DNA of 64,000 nt from contig CM032232.1 of assembly GCA_019009955.1 (NCBI GenBank), positions 74,936,501-75,000,500 of the forward strand. Direction: 5' to 3'. This DNA comes from Riptortus pedestris (taxonomy: Eukaryota; Arthropoda; Insecta; Hemiptera; Alydidae). The notes beneath the pieces were generated by a model. That model ran no database searches, was not told where the DNA came from, and was given only the letters and a program-made list of their open reading frames with translations. A program made the position numbers and the translations under genes. Shown here one piece after another: positions 11,216-23,924 of this stretch (position 1 is the first letter of the stretch; every line of letters begins with the position of its first letter).

Positions 11216-13791
11216 AAAGTGCAGACATGAAACTCAGTAGCTTCTGAGCATATGTGTACGTTTTGATCCAGCCAATCATATTGATTATTTTATTTTAATT
11301 TTAAGGGTTATTAATTTGATGTATTAAGAAACGAACAAAATTCCATAAAAAGAATTTATTTTATAATTACGTTTTAGTTTTTGGGTGCTTTAATAGCATA
11401 TTAAATTCGATTTAATTTAATTGTTATTATTTTAACAAATCAATTTTAGTATAATTTATATGTGATTCCGCGGGAGAAACATTTGTCTCACTAAGCACAT
11501 TTTATAAGTTCTACGGATTATGGGCCAATGTGCCCTACAGTTATGGAAAAATATAAAAAAAAATACACTTATATTTATTTAAACATTATATCTGAAGATT
11601 TTGTATATCAACCTTCCTATAAACTATGGTAAGTAACGGACACTATTCCTTTTTACATAACATTTTTTAAATAATTTAACTCTTAGTTGTAGCTTTGAAT
11701 TTGAAACTCCCGCTAACCAAATCATATTTATTAGTGTTATATTTAACTTCGATGCTTATTGTTGTGTATGTATTTAAAACTACTGAAATACATGCGTAGA
11801 GAGATTTTTACATAATTTTATTGTCTTTTTGTTATGACAAATGTAAAATTTTAGATATTAAAGGTACTCTATCGATTTCCACTAGCAAGATGACGTATAG
11901 TATTATGCTGTAGTATGAGCTCGCCCCAATTGTAAACTTGGGTACTGTTCACTAAAAGCCAGTCGTGGAGGTTTGCGATGTTTGAAATTAATCTGTGAGA
12001 ATTCGCGAACATAAATTTCAAAATTCGAGATCCTGTGGCTTTCCTTGTTTTATTTCAGCATTTTCCACGTTAAATAAAACATATTTCTTGATTACCTATT
12101 TATTTTTTTTTAATCTATTATTTCTGCTTGAGAGACAGTTCTTGACAAATTCGAGCCTTAAACGTCGAAGGGGATTTAATCGTTTTAAAGGTAAAGTGGA
12201 CATTATTCTAACCTCTACTTGCTTAGACGTTAGATAGTATTTGTATAATATATTTCCCCGAGGGGTTTACTGAAGGAATGAAGAAATTATAACGCTTTTT
12301 ACCTCCATGGTATGTGTTCCCCCTTTTTTAATGCTTAGTTTAGTTTCTTCGGCATCTGATTGCTTCTAGTTGATAGTATATTGAACTTTCCTTTTGTTTT
12401 CTTATTACAGCTGCTATATGACAGTAGGTAGAAATGGCAACACTTTGTAACTCTTTTGTGCCTAGTTTAAATTCGTTTATAAATATCCCCTCAAATAAGT
12501 GAGTAACAATTTTTCACTTAGATGAGTTTCTACTTGTAACACTTTTGGCTTTATTTGGGAAGTTGTGGGCTATTGAAATTCAGCTTTAAATTCAACTTCA
12601 GCTGCATTTTAGATTTTCTTTTTACCTATACTGTTATTTTACTGGTTCTAACAAAGCTACAAGACTATGAGTGGCGAAAGTTACTGTTATTCTAAGGCCC
12701 AAAAGGAAAAGTTGATTTCACTTATGCATCATTTCTTTAGTATTTTATTTTTATCTATGCCTAAAGTGAAATATGATCCACTTGTTATTGTTGTGAAGAA
12801 AGTGCATTCTGTTATTGTTTTTTTTTTTTCCCCCCCACTGGTCTTACATTTATTACTATTTTGATCTAGCATATCCCACTTTATTGTTATCAGTATGTGA
12901 TAACTTAGTGTTTAAATATTTATGGACACCACACGAGTAAATGTTTACTTATTTGTCAATCGTAATTTGCTTTAGTATTTTAATAGGCTTAATGAAAATA
13001 TTTTCCATTTGAATCGTATAATTAAGATGCTTATATGTTTTGTCAAGTATACATTTTTGAAAGTTGTTCTCTCTGATGTTAGCTGCACATCTATATTTGT
13101 AGGAGTATAGCTGATTATTGAATTTAATTATGCAGTTACTTCACATTATGCAATTTCATTCCATTCTCTTTTTATTTTTATCTTATTAACAATTATCAAT
13201 GACTTAATTGCTGTTTTAACCTTCCTTGAATAACAAAGGGGATTTATATAATTAATAGTCAGTTTAGCACAAGTAGTAGAGTGTTTATCCTATTCAGCAT
13301 GAAATATGTGATACCTTGAGGTGAAGCTTCTAGCAAGAAGTCATTGAATGCATGTTTTCTTTTGTTTTTTTTTTCATTTGGGTTCTATGAGTGTTTTATC
13401 TATTCAGTCATTTTTGCCTTTGAAAACTATCTGGACATTTTTAGAAACCATTCCTGTACTTATCAGTATTAATTAATTAGGAGAATAATGTCCCTCGACA
13501 AACCTAGGTTTATTAAAAAGGACAACATTAATTCATCTGTTGGCAATATTTGATAACATGTCATATGAAATGTGTTTTCTGCTTAAAAACATTTGTGTAT
13601 ATAGCATTACTGTAACTCTGTATGACATTCCATTTCCATTGTTAGGATATGAACAGTATAATATTACATGAAGCAGTATGTTTTCTTCCTTTTCCATGCC
13701 TATCGAAAACTATATGATATATAGTTTGTTTAAGTTGGGAAAATGACTCTTTTATAAGCTTTAATCTCTTCTGTATTGATGAAATAATTTG
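11216..13791. other. repeat-poor interval upstream of Pop2
   Basis: None of the repeat families that fill the rest of the window is recognisable across 2.5 kb. Short open frames at 11995-12237 and 12667-12864 have no recognisable family and no coding signature. A repeat-free block 5' of a housekeeping gene is where a promoter and first exon would be expected. Confidence 0.4.
11930..12190 (+). promoter_or_regulatory. candidate Pop2 promoter / first noncoding exon
   Basis: The interval has a CCAAT word, an initiator-like CCAGTCG near 11960, GC-richer sequence containing TTCGCGAAC, and a good splice donor (TTTAAAG|GTAAAG) at about 12189-12190. It would supply a noncoding first exon to be joined to the acceptor at 20870. 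This is inference from position and sequence words only. Confidence 0.2.
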
Positions 13792-14253
13792 ATGATCATG
13801 GAGCGTACATAAAAAAAACAACACCTATATCACATTTTTTCCCAAATGCTTGTGAATACCCATTTCTAGCCAGGGTAGGACTAAGGATTTTATTTAATGA
13901 ATCCTGTCACTAAATAAATTCCTTTGCCCATGTGGGAATTAAACTTGCCACTCTAGGTTTACCATGTGAGATTAAGGTCAACACTTTAACTCGCATGGCT
14001 AGCCTGGGCCCCAAAAAAGAAAATTCTTTGGAAGAAGAAGATCTCTTTCGTAGGAAGTTTAAAAAGAAGAAATAAAGGCATTATATTGTACTTTGCAAAG
14101 CCAATATGCTCATAATCTTTATTTTCATTAAGGACTTTAAAGCATTATCTTTATTCTTTAAAAATGTTCATTTATAATTTGTTATATGATCATGGAGCGT
14201 ACATAAAAAAAAAAAACACCTATATCACATTTTTTCCCAAATGCTTGTGAATA
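13792..14253. repeat. 67-bp target duplication around a copied segment
   Basis: A 67-68 bp sequence (13792-13858 and 14186-14253, starting ATGATCATGGAGCGTAC) is directly repeated. Between the copies (13859-14185) is about 325 bp that matches 18090-18404, including part of a SINE and the adjacent non-SINE DNA (from TTCTTTGGAAGAAGAAG to TTCATTTATAATTTG). The 18 kb locus holds the complete SINE with its tail, so it looks like the donor. Confidence 0.85.
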
Positions 14254-14482
14254 AGAAAAACTTGTCTATTGGTCTTATAATAATCAACATTAATAAATAC
14301 AATATATTGGTTAATGGACCGTTGTTTCATTTATTAATTTTTATTTTATTGATCTTAAATATTTAATTCAAATTTAACATTTTTATTTAGGTGGTAATAC
14401 TTATTTATAAAACTGCTGTTTATCTTGTTTTTGTATATATCTCATTTAATTTAAGTCTATTTCTGCTGGGGATTATATAATG

Positions 14483-14782
14483 TGTAGTGATCCGGCTGTA
14501 GAAATTCAAAGTGGAAGCTGAAAATAATAATTTCCACATCCAAATTACTTACAAAAAAATTAAGGAATGGAGTTTCACAACAACAAAATTTATTCCAAAT
14601 TATGTAATTAAACATATATTAACAAGTATCTTTAAACCGAAGGAGGACATAAATTGTCCAAATTTTTATAATTTTGAAGCTCCCGGTAAGTTTTGAATAA
14701 ATTTATATTCCTTTAATTTTGATCAGAGTTGGTTATTGGTGAAACAGCTTCCACTGCAAATTTCTGCAGCCAGATCACTACA
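14483..14782. mobile_element. 300-bp MITE with 38-bp TIRs
   Basis: The left end (TGTAGTGATCCGGCTG…GTGGAAGCTG, 14483-14520) is the imperfect inverted copy of the right end (CAGCTTCCAC…GCCAGATCACTACA, 14745-14782). The AT-rich interior is open for 61 codons on the + strand but matches no transposase I know. A target-site duplication is not obvious, so the superfamily is not assigned. Confidence 0.75.
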
Positions 14783-14900
14783 AAATAATCATTGGACAAA
14801 ACTGGAATGGCCAGGCGTGAGTTCATAGAATTGTTTTGAAACTGTTATATTATGGTAGGCCTCCTATCATCTCTTCAAGACCTTAAATTTTGTTTTCAAG

Positions 14901-15117
14901 TATATTATTATTATTTATTAATGTTCACATTTTGCTACTAAGGCAAATTTGGATGAATTATCTACTAGTTTCCACCCGTTTCTTGTCAGGGTGGGACTAA
15001 GGATTTTATGTAATGATTTCATCACTGAGTAAATTTCTATTGCCCAGGCAGGATCAACTCCAGGTTTACCATGCGAGATTAAGACCAATGCCTTAACTCA
15101 CATGGCTAACCTAAGCC
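14901..15117 (-). repeat. tRNA-derived SINE (minus strand)
   Basis: Reading the minus strand gives a tRNA-like head (GTTAGCCATGTGAGTTAAGG as A box region, a B box-like GATC block), a body with AAATCCTTAGTCCCACCCTG, and a TAATAATAATA tail. Same family as 18030-18238 and 58823-59039. Diverged, so probably an old insertion. Confidence 0.7.
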
Positions 15118-15257
15118 TATTTTTGAAGTATGTACATTACTTCTTCATTTTTCTATGAGCATCCCCGTAAAATGCATTTTTTTTTATTTATTTTTTTTTT
15201 TTTTTATAATAGTGACATGATAGTAAGTGTCGTTTTCTCAATCATCATCATCCCCAT

Positions 15258-15520
15258 GGTCTAAAGTCTATGCCTTGCAGTCGCAACCATTATGTTCATT
15301 CGGAAGGCCCTCTTTTCATATTACTATGCCCACCTATGAAAATTTATAAGATGTTTCATGTCTTCAAAATAATATTTCCTAGGCCTCCCTCTTCCCCTAT
15401 GTCCAATGATCTTACCTTCAAATATTTTGTGATTGTAGTTCCTTATGGCATCCTTTTTTTCCCATGCCGTGATAAGACTTTTACTTACCTTATTCAGATC
15501 TTCCACATTCGATTTTTTTT
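15258..15520 (-). pseudogene. LINE ORF2 C-terminal remnant
   Basis: The minus strand encodes EGKIIGHRGRGRPRK followed by FEDMKHL, the basic GRGRPR(K/R)…DLK segment found near the C-terminus of many insect non-LTR reverse transcriptases. The frame then breaks before the family's QGI end, which is still readable in another frame. It is a decayed 3' fragment with no catalytic RT motif. A better-preserved relative is at 42742-42905. Confidence 0.6.
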
Positions 15521-15862
15521 TAGTCCAACTTATATTCTCTTGATCCTATACCAAATCCACATTTCCTTTATTTTCAATCAATTTTATTCCCTTTTATGAA
15601 GAGTCTACCTTTCTCTCCCGTAAAGCAATACACTCTAAAAGAAAGACTTCCCAAACTTTACTTTTTTTCTTGTATTCATAATTATATGCTTATTAGTTAA
15701 AATAAAATGCTCAGGAAAGTTTTAAAGTGGTCTTGCTAAAATGTTTCAAGCATATAAACATATTGTTCATTACTTGTTTTACCTTTTCCCTGAAGAAGTA
15801 AGGTCCTATCATACTTGGATTGATATAGCTTACCTAACTGCAGCCTCTAGCCTTTTTAATGA

Positions 15863-16455
15863 TAATGTAAAAGTCCGTCACGCAGGGGCTGCATAAACTA
15901 AGCGGATTTCCCATGTGCTGTTATAACACACTACTGATCTTATCTTACCACAAATTCTCAATGTCTTTGTAAAAACCTGATTGGAGGGGGGTGGAGGTAC
16001 TAAAGGCTGAAAACAAGAAAGCACGAATAACTCTCTTAACATTTGAGTTATGAAAAAAATGTATAGACCATCAATATTTTACCAAGATTGGTTATATATA
16101 CGATCCCACTCATAATAACAGAAATATTTTGCATTTTGGAATAGCCCCACTATGCAAACTATGATTTCAGCCAATAACAAATATGATCTCTAGTGTTGAC
16201 TGAAATGGCTAAATGTTGAGTATCGTATAGATGAAATAAACATTTTTGAGAGAAAAACATAAAATCTCAAATGTTGATGTCATCATGCAAAAAATTTGTA
16301 TGTAACTCACAAAGTAAAAGCTCAATGAAAGCCATAATGGGTATTTAACCTTGGAATGAAGTGATTCATGATATAACAGCTTATAGTTAAGATAAGTTGA
16401 GTAGGAATGGGGGTTTACTAAAAGCTGAAAACTCCCCTAAGGGAAATCTGCTAAA
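15863..16455 (+). repeat. family A element, near full length
   Basis: Head AAAAGTCCGTCACGCAGG, GATTTCCCATGTGCTG, then internal blocks (TGATTTCAGCCAATAAC, GGGTATTTAACCTTGG, GGGGGTTTACTAAAAGC) and an end at AAGGGAAATCTGCTAAA. The (TA)n seen in other copies is missing. The end motif is the inverted complement of the head's GCAGATTTCCC, giving subterminal inverted repeats. Confidence 0.65.
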
Positions 16456-18029
16456 ATTTATATTGGTAAGGGCTTTAAGGTGCCAAATAATTGTTATTCA
16501 ACTTCTTTATACCCCTCTGATTTGTAAATAATACAACCAAGTAGAGTTGCTAAAAAAATACAAGCCGTTATTAATCTTTTGAATTTGTTTTTTACAGAAT
16601 GTTGTGCTTGTCTTTTGAGTCAATTCCGATACAACTTGAATTTCGTAAAGATGAAATTTTAAATCACTTAAAAGTATTCATTCTGGTGAATGGTTGTGTG
16701 GTTCTAGTGCTAATGGGTGTTCTACTATTGAGCCTTTGAACTCATTGTGGTTTCATTTTTAAACTGGACCTGTCTCCTAGACTCTTTTTAGCCTTTTCTT
16801 TGGTGAGATGGACACAGCTGTGATGTCGTAATTTGCAATGGTGTCAAAATTATCTGACTCGCCAGTCTTATGTCTTTTGTGAACTGACATCACTGTACCA
16901 TGATCACTAAATGACAGAAAATTTTGCATTGTAGGAGGCCATTACTCTTTTCTTCCAAACTTTTGGTGGGAAGAATGATGTTTTCATATCACTCTTGTCT
17001 GCCTCTTCCGTGTGCTTGTAAGAAGAGTTAGCAAGTTATTTATTAAAGTTATTTTACATTGATTTATGCTGCTATGGGGGAAAACGGCTTCTGATTAAAG
17101 ATTGTTAAGTGTAGTGGTGTAAAAAAGTTAATCTTTCGATAGTGAAATTAATTCTCAGGGTGTCTAAACTATTATGATAGGATAGCCCAAATATGAGGTT
17201 GGAATCAATCATATTTTTGTGACATCATTTCAAGTGCTTAATGTATTTGATGCAAATGACGCAGCTGCTGAAATAGTCATGACTTTCTTCCTTCCAATCT
17301 ATCCTCTTCCTTGACTATTCTTAATACTGTCTTCAATGACTATTTTAATAAATAAATATTTTTGCCTAGCAAAAATTTGCATAAAAATACTTAGTGCAAT
17401 CAAAAGATACATAGTTTGTTTTTTATTAGTGTACACTGCAGTGATCTTTTTTACGATAGTGAAAAGTAATGCTTCAAAATTCACCTATCCTAGATATTCA
17501 AGTTACTAGTTCTGTATATTCTAATGGATAGAAACTCAAGTAACATCTAGTATGTTACTAATCGCTATTGACAGTGATGATTAAATTGAAATCATTAGTA
17601 TAATCTCAGTGGTATTAGTTAATGGCTCTTCGACACATGCCAAGTTATTATTTTATTTTCACATATAAAAATAAATAAATTGTTTATTTAAAAAAAAAAT
17701 TGTCAATTTGGAGAATATAACTTTTTCTGTGCTTGTAATACTTATTTTCCTTTACAAAATGAAAAAAAATAAGAATATGATGAAAATGGGCACTGTATGC
17801 TTCTATTTCAAACGGAATGTGAATGCTAAACTAATCATCCTATCATCAATATTTTCGTGTAATTATAAAGGAAGTATTAAAGTTCAAATAACATTAAGTG
17901 AGCCAAATTTTCAACAAGTAAACAGAGCACATTGTTATTAAAGTCACTTTCTATTGAAATCTGCAATTCCTAGGTACTTAACCCTAGATATTATTGAGAA
18001 TGTTTATTTGTACCATCGGGAAAATACAT
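16456..18029. other. stretch without recognised features
   Basis: No gene, RNA or known repeat was recognised. Short open frames at 17299-17484 and 17708-17941 are low-complexity and lack any family resemblance. Confidence 0.4.
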
Positions 18030-18238
18030 TATTTATTAACGTCCGCTTTTTGCTAAGGCTAATTGCGACAGGTTATTTACAGGTTACCACCCATTTCTAG
18101 CCAGGGTAGGACTAAGGATTTTATTTAATGAATCCTGTCACTAAATAAATTCCTTTGCCCAGGTGGGAACTTGCCACTCTAGGTTTACCATGCAAGATTA
18201 AGGTCAATGCTTTAACTCGCATGGCTAACCTGAGCCCC
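18030..18238 (-). repeat. tRNA-derived SINE (minus strand)
   Basis: In reverse: GTTAGCCATGCGAGTTAAAGC head, a body with AAATCCTTAGTCCTACCCTG, CCTGTAAATAACCTGT, and a short AT tail. It carries a small deletion relative to the 13.9 kb copy (GGGAACTTGCC versus GGGAATTAAACTTGCC). The flanking DNA to 18404 was copied together with it to 13859-14185. Confidence 0.7.
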
Positions 18239-18404
18239 AAAAAAGAAAATTCTTTGGAAGAAGAAGATCTCTTTCTTAGGAAGTTTAAAAGAAATGAAGG
18301 CATTATATTGGACTTTGCAAAGCCAATATGCTCAAAATCTTTATTTTCGTTAAGGACTTAAAGCTTTATTTTTATTCTTTAAAAATGTTCATTTATAATT
18401 TGTT

Positions 18405-19399
18405 TTAAACTTTTAATGCTCCAAGTAACGTGCAGTGTCATTTATATGAAAAATTTTAAATGGTAATTGACTGTGGAACTGCACAGTACTTTTCATGTAC
18501 TCAGCTAACATAAAATAGAGCAGGAATCACTTCAATGTAATTAAAGGGTCTTTATTTATGTAGAAGGCCCTATATTGAGTCGAACATGTTAATTTTCAAT
18601 GATCAAAAAGGTGAAAAATAAGGGTGTTTTACTACTTCAGAAAGTTTTATGATAATGCTCTTTTAATGCGCAAATAAATTAAAAAATGTGCTTATAGATA
18701 TTTGCTCAAAAAAAAGTTTCATTCATTTATTTTCAAGTAATCTGCAACTATCAGCATTTTGGTTGCACGAGTGATTGATGACTTGTGATAAAACCACTTT
18801 TCATTTGGTTGCTAATTCTACTACATTTTTGAAAATATTTTACTTTGAGCTAAATTGACAGTAAATTAAATATTTCTTATTACATAGCATTTTAAGAGAG
18901 TTAAATATTTTTAATTTAATTATGTTAATATATGGTTCTGGGAGTTGTTATTGTATATCACAGTTTACCCTTCTTTTCTAATGAGTTCTAATGATTTTTG
19001 TGAAATTTCTATAAGTTATTTTATTGGGTTGATAATTACATATAATTAAGACAAGCAAATTTTGAAATTTTTCTTGTGACATGCATTTTGTTTTCTTAAG
19101 TATTGATAAAATAAAATAAGTACTTTTATGTGCCCTCTGTCTGAAGGAAATCAGCATTTGAACTCAATAATAGTTAAAACATTTGGGATGGCCTCTTGAA
19201 AAGGGACTTAAAGTGATCAAAACATCCATTTATTATTTGACTTCTGTAATGATTGATTGTGACTCTTTCTTGGAAATTGTTTAGCTACAAATCTTGTAAT
19301 AATGAAAATATTATGATGAGTCTACAAATTATGCCTCACGGGATTTCCCTTTGAATAGTAAGTCCTGAAAATATTTATGAGTAGACTGAACAAATCTAC
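18405..19399. other. stretch without recognised features
   Basis: AT-rich with no recognised gene, RNA or repeat family. Confidence 0.4.
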
Positions 19400-20720
19400 C
19401 CCAAGTAAAAAAAAGTTCATCATACATAAAGTAACAAATTTCCCACCTGCTGGAAAGAACTCTTTTGTATTGTCATCTCACCTTATATTCTCCATTTCTA
19501 AGTAAAAATCCGATGATTAGAAGAGGGGGCTTACTGAAGACTGAAAACAAGAAATTATGTATAACTTGCTTAATATTAGAGTTACAAAAACATGTAACGA
19601 CCAAGAAATGTGGTGGATCAATAGTTTAAGAAGATTGATTTTATGACATTTTTCAATCTGGCTCATAATAATGGAGATATTAGGAATTTTCAAACTCCCC
19701 TCTGACCCTCCCCTATTCCTGGTCCGATTTCAGCCATTATTTATTATCATCATAGTTTTGAATAAAACCGATGAAATATTGAGTATAGTATAAATCAAAT
19801 AAATGATTTTGAGTGAGACTCAAGATGTCATCATAATTGCATGTATCTCGCATAATTAAGGTTATATCTATTTGCTTATATCTCACATATTAATGGCCTG
19901 TTGAAAACAATGTTTGGTATTTAAGCTTGGAATAAGACGTTTATTTATATTAATGATATGTTGGTTTATTGTTGGCGTCTGATGACTAAAAATAGGGGTT
20001 TACTGAACACTGTAAATTGAAAAATGTGAATATTTCAGTTAATTTTCGAGATCGGGAGAAAAAATATATAACAACATTTATAGACAATTAACTATGCAAT
20101 AAGATTTCTATATAGTTAATTGATTCAACGAATAATTCCAGAGATATTTCGAATTTTTCAAAATGCCCTCTCTACCCACCCCCCCAGGTCTAATTTTAGC
20201 TGTTAAAGAACTTGATCTTTAGTATTACATGAAACACATATTTATCGGTAATGATTAAAGAAAACCCTCAATAGTTGTTAATCTGTTATGCAAATTCTGC
20301 AGGCTTTTTGCATGGTAAAATTAGATCTCATATGATATTCTATTTTCCATTAGAAAGAGCTGTATGTAAACAAGACTTGCAATTTAATCTGGACATAATG
20401 TTATTAGGGATAAAAAAGTTTCAAATGAACACTGTGTGCCTAGGACTTTACTGAAGCCTCAATGAAATGCAAATATCTCCCTTCACTAATATTCATATTA
20501 AAGACATATACAGAAAAAAGTAGTTGTGGGACATTATATTTTAATCAAAGTTGGTCATTTAACGACTTTCAATCCGACTGATAATAACAGAGATATTTGC
20601 AAATAAATGTTTAATCCCTCCTGTAAAATCCCACAGTTCCTTCTCTGCTTTCAGTCATTAGTTTTAAATGAAACGTAAACATGTGTAAAACGTAAAAATA
20701 CTTTTTTTTTTTTTTTTTTT
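19400..20720 (+). repeat. diverged family A copy with repeated internal modules
   Basis: Two successive modules of the same design (a GGGGGCTTACTGAA or GGGGTTTACTGAA block, AATAATGGAGATATTAGGAATTTTC or its equivalent, a C-rich tract, and GTCCGATTTCAGCC) follow a decayed head, with a third weaker module after 20450. Many substitutions mark it as an old copy. It ends at a T20 run (about 20701-20720), 150 bp before the Pop2 upstream exon. Confidence 0.55.
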
Positions 20721-20869
20721 GAGTAGTTATGTGACTTGCTAGAGTGGGGCTAAATATTTTAACTGTATATCAATATAAATATATAAATTACTTCAAAAAA
20801 GTTTGTAGCATTTCCAATAAACAATTTTAATTTTTGTTATGATGACATCTTATTTTTCTTCTTTTCCAG

Positions 20870-20963
20870 TCTATGCTGGAGTCCAATGAAAGTTCTAGCA
20901 GAAGGTGATGTCCAGTTAACCACGCGTTATTGGGGAGCATCAGAGATCAAGGAAAAACTCAAA
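20870..20963 (+). other. Pop2: Pop2 upstream exon (5' UTR or N-terminal extension)
   Basis: Preceded by a strong acceptor (TTCTTCTTTTCCAG) and followed by the donor AAA|GTATGT. It is richer in GC than the introns around it. ATG at 20873 opens an 11-codon uORF ending in TGA at 20906-20908. ATG at 20886 opens a frame (MKVLAEGDVQLTTRYWG…) with no stop to the donor, and when joined in phase to 24573 it runs without a stop into the Pop2 start at 24651. It may therefore be a leader exon or encode a longer isoform. The membership in Pop2 is inferred from splice sites and frame. Confidence 0.55.
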
Positions 20964-21121
20964 GTATGTAAGCTTTTATGTGTTTGTCATCTTCATTACT
21001 TGTATTCGTGACTATTTTAATTCAGATTAAGGATGCTAATCTTTTGTATTGGAAGAACGTTTATAGTTGTTTGGGGTTTTGTGTGTCCTGCAGGCCATGA
21101 ACATAGACGTGCATTCACCTT

Positions 21122-21124
<3 letters not shown>

Positions 21125-21184
<60 letters not shown>
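21125..21184. repeat. (TC)n microsatellite
   Basis: About 30 uninterrupted TC dinucleotides some 160 bp downstream of the upstream exon donor. On the opposite strand this is (GA)n, a sequence that GAGA-type factors bind in insects, so a regulatory role is possible but not shown. Confidence 0.9.
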
Positions 21185-21187
<3 letters not shown>

Positions 21188-22059
21188 CATTTATGTTCTC
21201 AGTAGTGTTTAGCCCTGTGACTTTTACCATTGCCTGGCACTTAAGAACTAGTTATTCACCCAATCACCCAAACATGTAGAGTGACCATACTCAACTCTTA
21301 CCCTTTAAACCAGGTACCATTATTTCCTACCTCTTTATGTACTATACCCAGGACCCTTTTCGACCTAAATTTCCTTAAAATTGCCTTTATTAGTGCGAAC
21401 ATCTTTAAACTTGCAACCAGATAAACAGTAGTTATGATGATAAATTGTTCAAATAAAATATATGAGTGCAGAGGATAGACTTCTATTAAACAAAAATATA
21501 GTTTTTTGCACAGTAACCTTAAAAACTAATGAATTATTTAATACATTAATTTATTAATATAGTTTATATAATATTGTACAACTAGTTACAAATAAAGCAT
21601 AAGAAAAAACAAGGTAGATAATTGGTGGACTTAACTGGCTGTGGAAGAGTGACTGACCCTAGGGTCACCTGTGGAATTTTTGAGCATCTAGAGGATTAAT
21701 AAAGAAATACGGTCTTCCTTAAAGGATATATATTAGTTTGATCACTATTTACAAATTATGTTTCTATTTATAAAATTAGTTCTTTTGTTGTGACTGAGTT
21801 GCTGAAATTTTGAGTTTTCATGCAAGTGTCTTCCCTAAAGAGGATACTGCCAGTTAGTTATAAGCTAAAAGTTTTAGCTGCTTGAGGCTGAAATTAGAAT
21901 ATCACAAAATACAATATGCTGGCTATCAGAAATATTATATTTCTTTAAAAATGGTATTAAAGAATTATAATTTTTTAAATTAATTTTAATTAATTAAATG
22001 ACTATTCATAATAACAGAATAGTTAAAAAAAAATTGGAAAATAAGTTAGTGGCTGCTAT

Positions 22060-22700
22060 TGTGGTCCTTGCCTGTTAAGGGGACTGGGATTACCGGCTGA
22101 CGAACGCCAGAATTCTACCTGTCTCCTCGCCTGGCAGGGAAAGGGTTCGGCTCATTTCCTGCTCCTGTCCTTTATGTCTCCTACTGAATACCTTCTGCAA
22201 ATTTTTTTTTCAGAAAATGTTTCAATTACCTGCAAGACATGCAACGTTTGTTACCACTCTAATAAACATATTTAAAAAAATACTACATTGGTAAAAAAAA
22301 ATATAATAATTTACTTAGAATGTCGAATTTTATTGTTTAACTTGTAAACATCATAAATAAAAAAAATACTATAAGCAAATAAAAAATAAATACTCTTGAT
22401 TTTATAGGTAAAATTGTAAAAATGGAAGGGCAGAGGCGTATTTTTTAAATTACTTGACAAAGAACATGCATGCGGGAAAAGATTATTAATTTATATTTAC
22501 TGAAACATGCTCAGCAATATCTTAGTAAAGTATTACATTTCTTTTTGCTGGAGTGAAAACAAAAGAATGTAGGTGACAACAGGTAATGCACTGTGAGCAT
22601 CCAAATTAGCACTAACTGAGCAGGTACCTGAAATGGGCAAGGGCCACTTTAGCTGCCGGGAAGGGGATCTCAATCCGCTTTTGCGGCCCTTGCCCTATTA
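22060..22700. other. paired GC-rich blocks, unclassified
   Basis: Two GC-rich blocks stand out of AT-rich intron: 22060-22170 (CCTTGCCTGTTAAGGGGAC) and 22620-22700 (CCTTGCCCTATTAAGGGG), sharing a related word in the same orientation. The second contains GGGCAAGGGCC (22635-22645) and its exact complement GGCCCTTGCCC (22685-22695), an 11-bp perfect stem around a 39-nt loop. Could be transposon ends or a structured RNA; not identified. Confidence 0.3.
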
Positions 22701-23718
22701 AGGGGTAAAAAGCCTAGAAAAAAGCCTACTAAATGTTTTTGTTTCAACTATAGTTCGATGTATATTTCTTAAAAGTACTTAACTCATACCAGCAATATCT
22801 TATCCCAAATTGACCTTTACAGCCAAATAACAACTATTTAGCACCTAGTACTTTCAGATTTTTGTTTCTTATCCATTTCCTGCACAACTAACTATAACTA
22901 AAAATAATCTGAAAACTATTTTTTCACATATTTAAATTAACAAGTCTGTCAAATATATTATTACTAAAGTCAAAGTTAAGTAATTTTGATAATAATATCA
23001 AATATTACAATAAAACAAATTACATACAGCAGTTCCAATAAAGTTGAATTATATATAAAACCTATTAAAAATATTAAACTAAACTACATATAAAGAGAAG
23101 GGCACATAAAAGGATAGTCAGAGTTGGTTGTTTATACCCAAGCTGCTTTAAAACATGTTGTTTATGTAAAATAAAATAAAAAATAAACATTTTTTTAAAA
23201 TTTGTTTTTAAAAATAAATTGATAAATGTTTATATAATGCTGATTGTCAATTATATAAATATTTGTATTTGTTAAAAATAGTTTCTTCTGATATATTGAA
23301 GTTTTGCCTACTAAAAGTCAATGCGATTCAGATGTTTGTTTTTTCAAAACTTCAGGGAAGATAAGTGATACAATTGCAATTCTATTGATAAAATAGTTTA
23401 AAACATTGTCACTAATTTTGTAGTGAAACTGAATGAAGAGCATATGCTTCAATTACAGTGTTCTTGATGTTTCTCAAGAACATAATTTTATGGCTCCTAA
23501 TGCTTAAAAATATGTCGTGAGGAACCACCAACATTCTTATTCTTATTTTTCAGTACTTATATTATATCTTATTATATTATACAGGATGATGCAAAAAGAA
23601 TACCACAACTTTTAAAATGTGTATTTAATGAAAGAAACATAATAGAACCTTCTGTTATACATCATTACAAAGAGTATTTAAAAAGTTTTTTTTTTCACTC
23701 AAAAACAAGTTCAGAGAT

Positions 23719-23898
23719 CTCAGGTAAGAAAAAACGCCTCGCTCCTTCACTATTCTTTATTCGTTGTGACAGAGCGCTTTCAGAGCATACGCTCCATCAT
23801 TGTGAAGAGGGCACTGATGATGGAGCGTATGCTCTGAATGCGCTCTGTCACAACGAATAAAAAATAGTGAAGGAGCGAGGCATTTTTTCTTACCTGAG
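23719..23898. repeat. foldback (82-bp arms, 16-nt loop) nested in mariner
   Basis: The arms 23719-23800 and 23817-23898 are near-perfect inverted repeats (CTCAGGTAAGAAAAAA…GCTCCATCAT). Sequence resembling one flank of the insertion (ATCTCTGAACTT) occurs on both sides, so the insertion duplicated or rearranged host-element DNA. No coding capacity. Confidence 0.85.
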
Positions 23899-23924
23899 AT
23901 AATAATTCCTTCACCATCCAGCAC

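Noticed and set aside
14511..14696. 61-codon frame in the 14.5 kb MITE
   Set aside because: It begins within the left TIR and has no transposase motif; an AT-rich chance frame.
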